A DNA stretch of 47,322 nucleotides from Nocardia caishijiensis NBRC 108228 (GTDB lineage Bacteria; Actinomycetota; Actinomycetes; Mycobacteriales; Mycobacteriaceae), in NCBI RefSeq assembly GCF_001612825.1, contig NZ_BDBE01000007.1, positions 1 to 47,322 of the forward strand, written 5' to 3'. Below the pieces are notes generated by a model. It made no database searches and was not told the DNA's origin. It saw only the letters and a program-made list of their open reading frames with translations. The translations under genes and the position numbers were made by a program. Shown here piece by piece: positions 24,577 to 34,089 of the stretch; positions within the stretch are counted from its first letter, which is position 1; every line of letters starts with the position of its first letter.

Positions 24577-27500
24577 GTGACTTCCACGCGGGCCGAGCAA
24601 CACCCCAGCAGCTCTGTCGACCGGGTACCCCATCGCGCGCACGGCAGGTTCGCCGAGGTACCGCACATCACCGGGCTGGTGCTCGGGGTGTTCGCGGTGC
24701 TGTGCGCGCTGTGGAGCCTGTCACCGGGGTTGCGGCAGCTCACCGAGGTGCCGCGCCGCTATGTCGACGCCTTCTACTTCGACGCGCCCGACACGAGTCT
24801 GGTGTGGGCGCTGGTGGTCGGGTTGCTCGCGGGTGCGGCGGCGAGCCGCAAACGGGTGGCGTGGTGGTTGCTCGTCGGCTATCTGTGCCTGTTCACGATC
24901 AGCAATGTCGTCGACTACACGAGTACGCGGGAGCTTGACCCGCTGGTGGCGGCGGTGGTGCACGCGGTGGTGCTCGCGGTCCTGATCGCCGCGCGCGCGG
25001 AGTTCTACACCCGGGTGCGTCCGGGTGCGGTGCGCAAGGCACTGGCGGTGCTGGTCGGCGGGTGTGCGCTCGGATGCCTGCTCGGGTGGGGGCTGGTCGA
25101 GTTGTTCCCCGGTTCGCTGCCACGCGGGGCGCAGCGGCCGCTGTGGGCGGTCTCGCGGGTGACCGCGGCCGTTCTGGTCGACAACGAGCACTTCGACGGG
25201 CACCCGCCGGGCTGGGTGAATTTCCTGCTCGGGCTGCTCGGTGCCCTCGCGCTCATCGCCGCCGTGCTCGTGCTGCTGCGGTCGCAACGGGCGGACAACG
25301 CGATGACCGCGCTCGACGAATCCGCGTTGCGCGGCCTGCTCACCGCCGGTGATGGAGACGACTCGCTCGGCTACTTCGCCACTCGCCGCGACCGGGCGGT
25401 CGTCTTCGCGCCGAACGGCAAGGCGGCCATCACCTATCGCGTCGAGCTCGGCGTGTGTCTGGCGGCCGGTGACCCGATCGGACCGAAACAGGGCTGGCCC
25501 CAGGCGATTCGGGCCTGGCTCGAGCAGGCCGACCGGTTCGGCTGGGCACCGGCGGTGATGGGCGCCAGCGAGCAGGGCGCGCTCGCCTATCAGCGGGCGG
25601 GACTCGCCGCGCTTCGTCTCGGTGACGAAGCCGTGCTCGACACCCGCGCGTTCTCCCTGGCCGGTCCAGCCATGAAACCCGTCCGGCAGGCCGCGAACAG
25701 ATTGCGCAAGAACGGCTTCGGCATCAGAGTGCGCCGAGCGGGCGAGATCCCGGCCGCCGAATTCGCCGAGGTGATCGCGCGCGCCGACGCCTGGCGCGAC
25801 ACCGAGACCGAACGCGGATTCTCGATGGCGCTCGGCCGCCTCGGCGACCCGCTCGACGGCGACTGCCTGCTGGTCGAGGCGATCGACCACGACGACCGCG
25901 TGCACGCCATGCTGTCGTTCGTACCGTGGGGGCGGACCGGGGTGTCGCTGGAATTGATGCGTCGCGATCCCGCGAGCCCCAACGGCGTGATGGAGCTGAT
26001 GATCTCGCAGCTCGCCCTCAACGCCGATCAGTACGGCATCACCCGGATCTCGCTGAACTTCGCGGTGTTCCGGTCGGTGTTCGCCGAGGGCGGGCGCATC
26101 GGCGCCGGTCCGGTGCTGCGCGCGTGGCGCGGTGTGCTGCTGTTCTTCTCCCGCTGGTGGCAGCTAGAGGCGCTGTACCGCTCGAATGTGAAGTACCACC
26201 CGCGCTGGGTACCACGGTTCTTCCTGTACGAGGACCGCAGGCAACTGCCCCGGGTGGCGATGGCCAGCGGGCTCGCCGAGGGCTTCCTGCCCCGCCTCGG
26301 TACCCGACCCGACGCCGCCGTCCACACCGGAACCACCCCCGCCGTCCCGGCGACGGTCACCGGCCTGCACGCCGACGGCAGCGCCCCCGACGACCTCGAC
26401 GCCGACGAGGATTCCGGGCCCCGCCGCCCCGAGCAGGTCCGCGTGCGGCTGGCCACCCTCGACCGGCTCGCGGCGAGCGGCGTCGACCCCTACCCCGCCG
26501 CCTATCCACCTACCCACGCCATCGCCGACGCGCGCCGCTGCCCGCACGGCACAACGGTCCGGGTGGCGGGCCGGATCACCCGGGTCCGCGACTACGGCGG
26601 GGTGATCTTCGCGGTGGTGCGCGACTGGACCGGCGACATCCAGCTGCTCATCGACCGCGAACGAGTCGGTGCCCGCGCGGCCGAGTTCAGTGCCGACTTC
26701 GACCTCGGTGACCTGATCGAGGTGAGCGGGCGGATCGGGACGAGTCGGCGCGGCGAGCTGTCGCTGCTGGCCCAGGACTGGCGGATGAACGGTAAATGCC
26801 TGCACCCGCTGCCCGACAAATGGCGTGGCCTCACCGATCCGGAGGCCAGGGTGCGGCGCCGCTACGTCGACATGGCGGTCAACGCCGACAGTCGCGAGCT
26901 GCTCGCCAAACGCAGCGCCGTGCTGCATTCGCTGCGCGCCTCGCTGCACGACTGGGGTTTCCTCGAGGTGGAGACGCCGATCCTGCAGCAGGTACACGGC
27001 GGCGCCAACGCCACCCCGTTCCGCACCCACATCAACGCCTACGACCTCGACCTCTACCTGCGCATCGCCCCCGAGCTGTACCTCAAGCGGCTGTGCGTCG
27101 GCGGCATCGAGAAGGTGTTCGAGATCGGGCGGACCTTCCGCAACGAGGGCGTCGACTACAGCCACAATCCCGAATTCACCATGCTCGAGGCGTACGAGGC
27201 GCACAGCGACTACCTGCGGATGATGCAGCTGTGCCGCCGCCTCGTCCAGGACGCGGCGGTCGCCGCCAACGGGGCCGAGGTGGTGCTGCGCCCCGACGGC
27301 ACCGAGGTCGACATCTCCGGCGAATGGCGGGTACGCACGGTGCACGGCGCCCTGTCCGAGGCACTCGGCACCGAGGTGACCGCGGCGACCGACCTCACCC
27401 GGCTGCGCGAGTTGTGCGATGCCGCCGGGATCACCTACCAACGCGGGTGGGACACCGGTCAGGTGGTGCTGGAGATGTACGAGCACCTGGTCGAGGCGAC

Positions 27501-27864
27501 GACCACCGAACCGACCTTCTACCTCGACTTCCCGACCTCCGTCTCACCGCTGACCCGGTCACACCGCAGCGTCGCGGGCGTCACCGAACGCTGGGATCTG
27601 GTGGCCTGGGGTGTCGAGCTCGGCACCGCCTACAGCGAACTCACCGACCCCGTCGAACAGCGCCGCCGCCTCACCGAACAGTCCATGCTCGCCGCCGGGG
27701 GCGACCCCGAGGCGATGGAGCTCGACGAGGACTTCCTGCAAGCCCTCGAACACGCCATGCCACCGACCGGTGGCCTCGGCATCGGGGTGGATCGGGTGGT
27801 CATGTTCATCACCGGACGCGGCATTCGCGAGACTCTGCCGTTTCCGTTGGTGAAACCGCGCTGA
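24577..27864 (+). CDS. lysX: Bifunctional lysylphosphatidylglycerol synthetase/lysyl-tRNA synthetase LysX (1095 aa)
   Basis: Adds lysine to phosphatidylglycerol, lowering the negative charge of the membrane and giving resistance to cationic peptides. Three parts: six or so N-terminal membrane helices (about 35-250), an MprF-type DUF2156 lysyl-transfer domain (about 260-590, with [14 protein letters not shown] and [10 protein letters not shown]), and a C-terminal class II lysyl-tRNA synthetase with an OB-fold ([17 protein letters not shown]), motif 2 ([11 protein letters not shown]) and motif 3 ([12 protein letters not shown]). So the enzyme charges its own Lys-tRNA. Same architecture as M. 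tuberculosis LysX. GTG 24577 is preferred to the in-frame TTG at 24547 because of the upstream hexamer. Confidence 0.95.
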   Translation: MTSTRAEQHPSSSVDRVPHRAHGRFAEVPHITGLVLGVFAVLCALWSLSPGLRQLTEVPRRYVDAFYFDAPDTSLVWALVVGLLAGAAASRKRVAWWLLVGYLCLFTISNVVDYTSTRELDPLVAAVVHAVVLAVLIAARAEFYTRVRPGAVRKALAVLVGGCALGCLLGWGLVELFPGSLPRGAQRPLWAVSRVTAAVLVDNEHFDGHPPGWVNFLLGLLGALALIAAVLVLLRSQRADNAMTALDESALRGLLTAGDGDDSLGYFATRRDRAVVFAPNGKAAITYRVELGVCLAAGDPIGPKQGWPQAIRAWLEQADRFGWAPAVMGASEQGALAYQRAGLAALRLGDEAVLDTRAFSLAGPAMKPVRQAANRLRKNGFGIRVRRAGEIPAAEFAEVIARADAWRDTETERGFSMALGRLGDPLDGDCLLVEAIDHDDRVHAMLSFVPWGRTGVSLELMRRDPASPNGVMELMISQLALNADQYGITRISLNFAVFRSVFAEGGRIGAGPVLRAWRGVLLFFSRWWQLEALYRSNVKYHPRWVPRFFLYEDRRQLPRVAMASGLAEGFLPRLGTRPDAAVHTGTTPAVPATVTGLHADGSAPDDLDADEDSGPRRPEQVRVRLATLDRLAASGVDPYPAAYPPTHAIADARRCPHGTTVRVAGRITRVRDYGGVIFAVVRDWTGDIQLLIDRERVGARAAEFSADFDLGDLIEVSGRIGTSRRGELSLLAQDWRMNGKCLHPLPDKWRGLTDPEARVRRRYVDMAVNADSRELLAKRSAVLHSLRASLHDWGFLEVETPILQQVHGGANATPFRTHINAYDLDLYLRIAPELYLKRLCVGGIEKVFEIGRTFRNEGVDYSHNPEFTMLEAYEAHSDYLRMMQLCRRLVQDAAVAANGAEVVLRPDGTEVDISGEWRVRTVHGALSEALGTEVTAATDLTRLRELCDAAGITYQRGWDTGQVVLEMYEHLVEATTTEPTFYLDFPTSVSPLTRSHRSVAGVTERWDLVAWGVELGTAYSELTDPVEQRRRLTEQSMLAAGGDPEAMELDEDFLQALEHAMPPTGGLGIGVDRVVMFITGRGIRETLPFPLVKPR

Positions 27865-28027
27865 AATCGGGTACCCCGCCGGTGGCTGTAAACGATCTTG
27901 CGCGCCACTGCGATGAACCACTGCGTCGCGCGGGTTTTCCGAACGAAACTCGCAGCGTCAGCAGTACTCTCGGATGTTCCGGCACCGGGAGGATGCCGGG
28001 ACAACACACCATCGGATGGGGAAGAAA

Positions 28028-28333
28028 ATGTATCTTGACCTGCTGACATCGGCCGCACTGGTCGACCCACAGGTGCTCGCGAGCAGCATCGACACGCTCG
28101 CGGGCTCGGACCTGGTCACCGAACTGGCGGCGAAGAAGAAGGGCAAGAAGGGCAGCAAGGGTCTCATCATCGGCGGCGTGTGCTGCCTGTTGGTCGTGCT
28201 CGCCATCGTCGGCCTGGTCTACATGCTCAAGAAGAAGAAGAACGACCAGCCGCCGACCCAGCCGCCCTACGGCGGCGGCCCCGGTCAGGGTGGTCAGCCG
28301 CCGTACGGTCAGCCGCCTTACGGCCAGCCGTGA
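28028..28333 (+). CDS. Small single-pass membrane protein (101 aa)
   Basis: An N-terminal helix (MYLDLLTSAALVDPQ) is followed by a Lys-rich stretch (AAKKKGKKGSKG), one transmembrane helix with a Cys pair (GVCCLLVVLAIVGLVYML), another Lys cluster and a Pro/Gly/Tyr/Gln tail repeating PPYGQ. The ATG at 28028 has GGGGAAG just upstream; in-frame ATGs at 28016 and 27974 are alternatives. The flanking charges make topology ambiguous. Family not recognised; similar PPYGQ tails occur in actinobacterial surface or division proteins. Follows lysX by 163 nt. Confidence 0.7.
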   Translation: MYLDLLTSAALVDPQVLASSIDTLAGSDLVTELAAKKKGKKGSKGLIIGGVCCLLVVLAIVGLVYMLKKKKNDQPPTQPPYGGGPGQGGQPPYGQPPYGQP

Positions 28334-28356
28334 CGTGAGCCGGGGGCTCGCGGCAC

Positions 28357-28362
28357 TATTCT
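28357..28362 (+). promoter_or_regulatory. -10 hexamer of a leaderless promoter
   Basis: TATTCT lies 6 nt before the ATG at 28369. Confidence 0.5.
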
Positions 28363-28368
28363 CGCCTG

Positions 28369-29055
28369 ATGGCGAGGCATCCCCGCGAGTCCTCGGATCA
28401 ACACCTGGTCGCCAAGGGCCTGTCGGCGACCAGCGTCGCGGCATTGTTCCTGCTGCTGCGGGTCTTCGCGGTCACCGACTACGACTGGAACGCCGCGTTC
28501 TCGCTGGCGGGCACGCTCGGTCTGGACGACGTGGTCGTCATGGTGCTCGGCACCCTGATGGCGAGCCCGGTGCTCGGCGGCATCGCGCTCGCGATCCTGC
28601 TGCCCGAGGCGCTGATCCATCAGATCCGGCTCGGCAGACCGAGTTGGACCAACGCGGGCAACCTGATCTGGTTGCTGATCGTGGCGCTCTTCACCGGCGC
28701 GCTCATCTGGACCTACCGGACCTGGTGGGTGCTCGTGGTGGCCGCGGTGCTCGCCGTCGTCCTGTTCATGCTGTTGCGGGCGGGTAAGCGCGATCCCGAA
28801 GGGTCGAGGTTGGCGCACTGGTTCGTGTCGAGTTCGGCCCTGATCGTCACCCTCGCCGCGCTCGTGCTCGCGGCGACCGTGCAGACACCGTGGGTGTCGC
28901 TCGAGGAGATCCAGACCAGGAACGGGCTGGTCCGGGGGTATGTGGTCGAGAATCCACCGGGATATCTGAAGGTGCTGCTCGACGACGAACGCGAGATCGT
29001 CATCGTCGACACCGCCGATGTCACGGGTCGCGAGGAGATCGCACCCAGGCCCTGA
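28369..29055 (+). CDS. Integral membrane protein (228 aa)
   Basis: Five predicted helices within residues 15-175 (for example VVVMVLGTLMASPVLGGIAL, WWVLVVAAVLAVVLFMLL and LIVTLAALVLAA), followed by a ~50-residue soluble C-terminal domain outside or inside the membrane (LEEIQTRNGLVRGYVVEN). The N-terminus is basic. I recognise no family and no catalytic motif. Leaderless start likely. It precedes the histidine phosphatase by 37 nt. Confidence 0.75.
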   Translation: MARHPRESSDQHLVAKGLSATSVAALFLLLRVFAVTDYDWNAAFSLAGTLGLDDVVVMVLGTLMASPVLGGIALAILLPEALIHQIRLGRPSWTNAGNLIWLLIVALFTGALIWTYRTWWVLVVAAVLAVVLFMLLRAGKRDPEGSRLAHWFVSSSALIVTLAALVLAATVQTPWVSLEEIQTRNGLVRGYVVENPPGYLKVLLDDEREIVIVDTADVTGREEIAPRP

Positions 29056-29092
29056 GCGGCACGATCGGCGGACGTGCGGCACAGTGGGTGAC

Positions 29093-29710
29093 GTGCAGCT
29101 GATCCTCGTACGTCATGCCCAGCCCGACAAGGTCGTCGCGAGCACCACCGCCGCCGATCCGGGTCTCACCGACATCGGCCGCCGCCAGGCCGAGCGGGTG
29201 CCCGCCGCACTGGCCGCCCACGAGGTCACGCGCATCGTGTCGAGCCCGCAACGGCGCGCCCGCGATACCGCGGCGCCGACCGCGCTCGCCCGCGAACTGC
29301 CCGTCGACATCGTCGACGACCTCGCCGAATACGACCGCGACCTGCCCGCCTACATTCCCATCGAAGACGCGAAGACCGAATTCGCCGACGCCTACACCCG
29401 GATCAAAGCGGGCCTGCTGCCCGAACAGATCGACGGCCCGGCCTTCACCGCGCGGGTGCTGACCGCCGTCGACCGGCTGGTGGCGGCCGCCGACCACACC
29501 GAGACGGTCGTCGCGTTCGCGCACGGCGGTGTCGTGAACGTGCTGCTGGCCGACATCCTCGGCCTGGCCCGCCCGCTCACCTTCCCGATCGACTACTGCT
29601 CGATCACCCGGATCCTGTACTCGCGCACCGGAACGCGCACGGCGGCGACGATCAACGAAACCGGTCACGTCTGGGATCTGCTGCCGCGCAATCTCGCCCG
29701 CACGACATAG
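29093..29710 (+). CDS. Histidine phosphatase family protein (205 aa)
   Basis: Phosphoglycerate-mutase-like fold. The phosphohistidine motif is at the N-terminus: LILVRHAQPDK (His about residue 8), Arg in VSSPQRRARDTA, and the second catalytic His in AFAHGGVVNVLL near residue 144. The substrate is not apparent. The GTG at 29093 is chosen because it lies right before the conserved QLILVRHA strand and CACAGT lies 7 nt upstream; a longer frame begins at 29018 inside the previous gene. A strong terminator follows. Confidence 0.9.
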   Translation: MQLILVRHAQPDKVVASTTAADPGLTDIGRRQAERVPAALAAHEVTRIVSSPQRRARDTAAPTALARELPVDIVDDLAEYDRDLPAYIPIEDAKTEFADAYTRIKAGLLPEQIDGPAFTARVLTAVDRLVAAADHTETVVAFAHGGVVNVLLADILGLARPLTFPIDYCSITRILYSRTGTRTAATINETGHVWDLLPRNLARTT

Positions 29711-29712
29711 GA

Positions 29713-29744
29713 AAGCCGGGTGCGGAAACATCCGCACCCGGCTT
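29713..29744. terminator. Bidirectional terminator
   Basis: AAGCCGGGTGCGGA (29713-29726) and TCCGCACCCGGCTT (29731-29744) form a 14-bp perfect stem with loop AACA, between two convergent genes. Confidence 0.85.
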
Positions 29745-29757
29745 CACCTGGGCCGAC

Positions 29758-30657
29758 TCAGGCGTGCGAGGCGATCCAGCTGTGCATCCAGGTGATGGCG
29801 GTGTGCCCGCCACCGACCGAGTAGCTGCCGTACAGGTGGTGGGCCTGCGACTTGTAGAACTGCTCGAGATCCTTGGCGCGCTTCTGGTTCGCCGCGTCCG
29901 AGAGCTGCGCCTGCAGCACCGGCATACCGCCGTGGGCCATCAGGTCCTGCATGATGGCGCCCGCCTCGATCTGGTAGCGCCACAGGTTCGCCGGGTTGGC
30001 GTCCGAGCTCTGCGCGAGGAAGCCCGCGAACCGGGTGACGAAGTCGTCGGTCGCGGTGGCGCAGTACAGGTCGTCGACCGCGCAGATGGTGCGGGTGCGG
30101 TCGCTGAGCCAGCCGAAGCCACCCGGGCGCGCGCCGCCGGCGCCCGCGCCCTGAGCGTGCGGGCCGACCTGCACGTCGCCCGGTGCGCGGCGCGGATCGG
30201 AGATCAGGCCGACCGCGGCCACCCGGTCGGCCGGAACGGTGCTGAGGCCGGTGCCGATCTCGGCCGCGAGATCGCCCGCGGCGTCGGCGCCCTGGCTGTA
30301 GCCGACGAGCGCGGCCTTGGTGTCGCCGCACTGCGCGAGCTTGGCCGAGATGAGGCCGCGCGCGGAATTCACCGCCTGCTTCTTGGAATTGCCGTAGACA
30401 TCGCCCTCCCACGGGAAGGCGGTCGCCGCGTACGTCACGTAGTCGACGTCGACGCTGCGCGGCAGTCCGTTGGTGACGCCGGACAGCATGCCGGGCCCCG
30501 GGGGCTTGTCGATGCCGGTCTCCCACGTGCCGGGAATGGCGACCACGTAGAGACTCGGGCAGGCGGGCGCCGCGCTGGCACTCCCGCTGCCGACAACGAT
30601 TCCGGACAACATCGCCGCGGACGCCCCGAGTGCCGCGACAACCTTCTTCACCTGCAT
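29758..30657 (-). CDS. Secreted cutinase/PE-PPE-type serine hydrolase (299 aa)
   Basis: Alpha/beta hydrolase of the cutinase-like group found in mycolic-acid bacteria. A Sec signal peptide spans about residues 1-29 and ends ASA-AP. The nucleophile elbow is GYSQG (Ser about 120). Asp is likely supplied by the AVDDLYC segment and His by the C-terminal GGGHTAITW. Cysteines at CPSLYV and elsewhere probably form disulfides. Expected to hydrolyse lipid or ester substrates in the cell envelope. It runs convergent to the histidine phosphatase and divergent to the reductase gene. Confidence 0.9.
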   Translation of the reverse strand: MQVKKVVAALGASAAMLSGIVVGSGSASAAPACPSLYVVAIPGTWETGIDKPPGPGMLSGVTNGLPRSVDVDYVTYAATAFPWEGDVYGNSKKQAVNSARGLISAKLAQCGDTKAALVGYSQGADAAGDLAAEIGTGLSTVPADRVAAVGLISDPRRAPGDVQVGPHAQGAGAGGARPGGFGWLSDRTRTICAVDDLYCATATDDFVTRFAGFLAQSSDANPANLWRYQIEAGAIMQDLMAHGGMPVLQAQLSDAANQKRAKDLEQFYKSQAHHLYGSYSVGGGHTAITWMHSWIASHA

Positions 30658-30898
30658 ACCGCTCCAGTTCCACCTTGCTCGCCGCTGGAGAGCAAACCCC
30701 GATTGTGTGTGGCTCCCAGACCTCGCCGCGAATCACAATAGAGGTACGGGCGCGCCGGTGCCACACGAGTAGTGCGAGCTTGTCCGATTTCCGACAGTCG
30801 TGCCGTCGATCTTGTCGGCACCGCACCGATTAATCCGCCTCGGCGGTGTCGTCGTAGTAGACAGTAGGCGAGAAAGACCGAGACAACAGGAGAACATC

Positions 30899-31447
30899 AT
30901 GGGCAAGATCGTTGTAACAGAATTCATTTCGGCCGACGGCGTGATCGAGAACCCCGCCTGGACCCTCCCCTACTGGAACGACGACATCGCCGCGTTCAAG
31001 AACCCCGAGATCTTCGACGCCGACGCCCTGCTGCTCGGCCGCACCACCTACGAGGGCTTCGCCGCCGCCTGGCCGAACCACCCGGAAGAGGGCGACTACA
31101 AGGACCGCATGAACGCCATGCCCAAGTTCGTTGCCACCTCGGTCGAGGGTGAACTCGAATGGAACGCCACCCGCATCGAGGGCGACCTCGCCGAGACCGT
31201 CGCCAAGCTGCGCGCCGAGCAGAACCTGCTGGTGTTCGGCAGCGGCGCCTTCGTCGAATTCCTGCGCGCCAACAGCCTCGTCGACGAATACCGCCTCGTC
31301 GTCTACCCGGTGCTCATCGGCAAGGGCCGACGACTGTTCACCGATGTCGACGCCCAGGCGACCATGGCGCTCACCAGCACCGAAACCCTCGACAACGGTG
31401 TGCAACTCACCGTGTACACCGTCACCTCCGCCGCCTTGGCCGAGTGA
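30899..31447 (+). CDS. Dihydrofolate reductase/RibD C-terminal domain protein (182 aa)
   Basis: NADPH-dependent reductase fold. The N-terminus IVVTEFISADGVIENPAW, the motif LLLGRTTYEGFA and the C-terminal VVYPVLIGKGRRLF are typical of RibD-C proteins that act on small molecules other than folate. The ATG at 30899 has AGGAG 6-8 nt upstream; the longer frame from 30800 runs through the promoter region and is rejected. Role unknown; many paralogues exist in actinobacteria. Confidence 0.92.
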   Translation: MGKIVVTEFISADGVIENPAWTLPYWNDDIAAFKNPEIFDADALLLGRTTYEGFAAAWPNHPEEGDYKDRMNAMPKFVATSVEGELEWNATRIEGDLAETVAKLRAEQNLLVFGSGAFVEFLRANSLVDEYRLVVYPVLIGKGRRLFTDVDAQATMALTSTETLDNGVQLTVYTVTSAALAE

Positions 31448-31475
31448 GCGCTCGACTCACCCGGCCCGCACCGGC

Positions 31476-31847
31476 CTAGACCTCGAGATCCTCCTCGATG
31501 CCCTTGAGCCGGTGGCGGGCCAGGGCGAGGTTGGCGCGGGAACGGTCGAGCGCCAGGTAGAGGAACAGGCCCTTGGACTTGCGGCCGGTCATCGGTCGGA
31601 TCACGTGGTACTGGGCCGAGAGGGTGATGAGCATGTCCTCGATCTCCTCGTTGAGACCGAGCTGTTCGATGGTCCGCAGCTTCGCGCGCACCACCTCGGT
31701 GTTGCCCGCCGCCGCGACCTGCAGGTCCAGCGACTTGCTGCTGCTCAGCATGCCGAGCGCCATACCGCTGCTGTAGTCGACGACCGCGGCGCCGATCGCG
31801 CCGTCGATCACCATCATGTCCTTGAGGGCCAGATCCATATTCGACAT
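31476..31847 (-). CDS. Roadblock/LC7-like protein 1 (123 aa)
   Basis: Small soluble alpha/beta protein. MNLA-type positions, ALKDMMVIDGAIGAAVVDYSSGMALG, a central helix pair and the tail ANLALARHRLK align by eye with the first gene of this operon (33353-33772): both have LK..M.I.GA.G...VD..SG.A and ANL..AR..LK. The fold is that of roadblock/LC7 proteins, which act as small scaffolds for GTPases or kinases. It is the last gene of the operon, 10 nt after roadblock 2, with GAAAGG ahead of its ATG. No catalytic residues. Confidence 0.8.
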   Translation of the reverse strand: MSNMDLALKDMMVIDGAIGAAVVDYSSGMALGMLSSSKSLDLQVAAAGNTEVVRAKLRTIEQLGLNEEIEDMLITLSAQYHVIRPMTGRKSKGLFLYLALDRSRANLALARHRLKGIEEDLEV

Positions 31848-31857
31848 GTCTTACCTT

Positions 31858-32370
31858 TCAATCGTGCGCCGCCGCCAGATGAGCGGCGATGGCGCGAGCT
31901 ACCGGCCGCGACTCCAGGTGGAGTCGGCCGACGTTCACATCCGGGCCCGCGAGCACGGTGAGCGCGGTGTACCCGGCGGCGTAGATCACCACCTGCCCGT
32001 CGCTGCCGTGCACGACGACCTCGTTGAAGCCACCGCCGTGCGCGGTGCTCGCCAGCCGGTACGACAGCGACAGCTGCGCGGCGGCCAGCGCCGCCATCCC
32101 GGCCGGTTCGATATGGGCTGGTAGGTCGTGTTCGATGAGCAGGCCGTCGCTGGAGGCGACGACCGTGCCGGTGAGGTGGGGGACGCGGTCGCGCAGCCCG
32201 GTGAGTTCGGCCTGGACGGCCGGATACCCCTGCGGTAGTGGTTGCGTGGCCTGGTCCCGCCCGTAGGGGACCGGTCCCGTGAGTTCGGAAACTGTCGTGT
32301 TCCGTTCGGGCAGCGGCACTTTGGTCAACCTTCCCCTCCACTCGCCGAGCAGCTTCCTGCGCCCGGTCAT
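31858..32370 (-). CDS. Roadblock/LC7 domain protein 2 (CvnB-like) (170 aa)
   Basis: Classic actinobacterial roadblock protein of the CvnB/MglB type. After a ~45-residue N-terminal tail, the domain reads LTGLRDRVPHLTGTVVASSDGL, then IEPAGMAALAAAQLSLSYRL and the strand VVVHGSDGQVVIYAAGYTAL. The ATG at 32370 overlaps the previous gene's stop as ATGA, so the pair is translationally coupled. In conservons such a protein works with a histidine kinase and a small GTPase; neither is present here. Confidence 0.9.
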   Translation of the reverse strand: MTGRRKLLGEWRGRLTKVPLPERNTTVSELTGPVPYGRDQATQPLPQGYPAVQAELTGLRDRVPHLTGTVVASSDGLLIEHDLPAHIEPAGMAALAAAQLSLSYRLASTAHGGGFNEVVVHGSDGQVVIYAAGYTALTVLAGPDVNVGRLHLESRPVARAIAAHLAAAHD

Positions 32371-33356
32371 GCCAGCTCCGCCAACGCCGTCTTGATGCGG
32401 ATCAGGAGTGCGCGATCCACCTGCTGCCATGGTCGGTCCACCGGAGGTGTCCAGGAGTAGGTGTCCGCGCCGCGGGAGTTCCGATTCGTGGTCCGGGCGG
32501 ACGTGCCCGGACTCGGATCGGTCACATCGGGAGTTCGGGCGGCCGCGCTCGCTTCCTCGACGAGCGCGTGCCTGCCCGAAGTCGGTGGAGCCACCGGTGC
32601 GGGGACGCGGCGGGGAAGCGGGTTCCGGGCCGCGTGGCGGCCGCGTCCAGGGCGGGGTGTCGACGAAGGGGCGGGCACATCCACGTCGTCGCCGACTGAC
32701 CGGGCGACCCACTGCCGCCGTCGGCGTTCGGCCTCGGACGGTACTGCGATCAGCCCGGCTCTGGTCAGGTCGCGGACGGCGACGAGGCACCCGTAGGTGG
32801 TGCGGCCCAGCTCGCGGGCGATGTCGGCGATGGTGCGGTGGTTGTCGGCGGCGGCGAGGACTTCGGCTTGGGCGGCGGTCAGGACCACGCGTTGCCGGTG
32901 GGCGCGTTCGGCGGGTGCGACGGGAACAGTCGACACCATGTCGGCCGTCCACGGGCCCGCGTCGGGGCGTCGGCGGCGGGCGCATTCGCTCACCAGGGCG
33001 TGCGGGGCGATCCGACACACCGGCGCGAGCCAATGTTCCTCCGTCGGCACGAATTCCGACTCCGCCTCGGATTCGAGCAGGAAGTAGGCCGCGTCGTAGA
33101 CCGAGAGTCGTGCGAGGGTTTCCAGGCGTGGACGGCGCAGCAGCGCCCCCGGCTCGCCCGCGCGCGCACGGCGCAGGTCTTCGTCGGTGGCGACGCCCGC
33201 TTCGACGGCAAGCCGGTCGAGGCCTATCGTGCGGCGGCAGACCACCGAGGCGATGGTGCCACGGGCCAAATGGAATTCGCCGTCGCCCGCCCGCAATATG
33301 CCGGTGCAACCCTGTTCTTCGAGCCGGTGCAGTTCTTCGGCGAGGGCCGCGCTCAT
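32367..33356 (-). CDS. DUF4388-like/winged-helix regulator-like protein (329 aa)
   Basis: The N-terminal ~95 residues (LAEELHRLEEQGCTGILRAG, GEFHLARGTIASVVC) resemble the DUF4388/PatA type domain found near roadblock proteins. A winged-helix segment follows at about 157-205 (LTAAQAEVLAAADNHRTIAD, IARELGRTTYGCLVAVRDL). Residues ~215-305 are disordered and rich in Pro, Arg and Ser; a short helix (RALLIRIKTALAEL) closes the chain. It overlaps both neighbours by 4 nt. The winged helix may bind DNA or partner proteins. Assignment of the N-terminal domain is by pattern only. Confidence 0.75.
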   Translation of the reverse strand: MSAALAEELHRLEEQGCTGILRAGDGEFHLARGTIASVVCRRTIGLDRLAVEAGVATDEDLRRARAGEPGALLRRPRLETLARLSVYDAAYFLLESEAESEFVPTEEHWLAPVCRIAPHALVSECARRRRPDAGPWTADMVSTVPVAPAERAHRQRVVLTAAQAEVLAAADNHRTIADIARELGRTTYGCLVAVRDLTRAGLIAVPSEAERRRRQWVARSVGDDVDVPAPSSTPRPGRGRHAARNPLPRRVPAPVAPPTSGRHALVEEASAAARTPDVTDPSPGTSARTTNRNSRGADTYSWTPPVDRPWQQVDRALLIRIKTALAELA

Positions 33357-33772
33357 CGGCCCGCCAATTCTTTCAGGGCGACCTTGAGCTGGTAGCGCGC
33401 CATTCCCAGATTCGCCGCCGCACCGTCGAATACCGCGTGGACGAAAAGCCTGCCCTCGAAATCACCGTCGAGCAGGTGCAGTAGGTGAAAACCCGTGTCG
33501 CGGCAGACGATCAGTTCGCGGACCTCGTCATCGGCGGCAGCGCTGGTGAGGGCACTGCACGCGAGCACCGTCCGCATGACGTCGGTGGTTCCCGCCGCGT
33601 CCTCGTGCTCGTCGACGATGTCGTGGGCACCGACGGCGGCCACCGCCAGCCCGCTGGCGCCGTCCACCAGCGTCACGCCGCACGCACCGGGAATGTCCAT
33701 GATGCGTTTCAGGCAGCCGTCGAGAGAATTCACCCGCACCCCCGGTCTGTCCTCGAAATTGGTCAACAGCAC
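33353..33772 (-). CDS. Roadblock/LC7-like protein 3 (139 aa)
   Basis: First gene of the operon and paralogue of the last (31476-31847). Visible are SLDGCLKRIMDIPGACGVTL, VDGASGLAVAAVG, and the closing ANLGMARYQLK. It lacks enzymatic motifs. A TATAGC hexamer lies 5 nt before the GTG at 33772, so the mRNA is probably leaderless and this start is favoured; a GTG at 33739 is possible. Stop and next start overlap as ATGA. Confidence 0.78.
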   Translation of the reverse strand: MLLTNFEDRPGVRVNSLDGCLKRIMDIPGACGVTLVDGASGLAVAAVGAHDIVDEHEDAAGTTDVMRTVLACSALTSAAADDEVRELIVCRDTGFHLLHLLDGDFEGRLFVHAVFDGAAANLGMARYQLKVALKELAGR

Positions 33773-34089
33773 GAGACGCTATACCCGCCCGCAAATTTCC
33801 GCATCCCGAACGCGGGAAATTCACTGGGCCAGGAAAGTTTGCTGGTGGTTGCTGGAAAACCGCTCGGTATCAATACTTTTCGGTAACCAACGACCCGGTT
33901 CGCCGGAATGCTCCGAAGCCCGTGGTCATTCCCGGTTTCCGTCGTACAGCGACCCGGCGGCGAACTTCCGTTTTATTCATCTTCGCAGAACTCGCCATAG
34001 TGCGAATGCACGCCGACGCCACCCGACGGGTGCCCCCGATTCGGGTGGTGGTCGGCGAGTCGGCGCCGCCCGGGCGAGTCGCTACCTGG
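33773..34089. other. Intergenic region holding the roadblock-operon promoter
   Basis: No gene seen in these 317 nt. It contains TATAGC (minus strand, 33778-33783) as -10, and an inverted repeat AATTTCC (33794-33800)/GGAAATT (33815-33821) right upstream, where a regulator could bind. The stretch nearer the Sel1 gene end shows nothing recognisable. Confidence 0.55.
33778..33783 (-). promoter_or_regulatory. -10 hexamer of the roadblock operon
   Basis: TATAGC on the minus strand, 5 nt before the GTG at 33772. The inverted repeat at 33794-33821 overlaps the expected -35 region. Confidence 0.5.
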
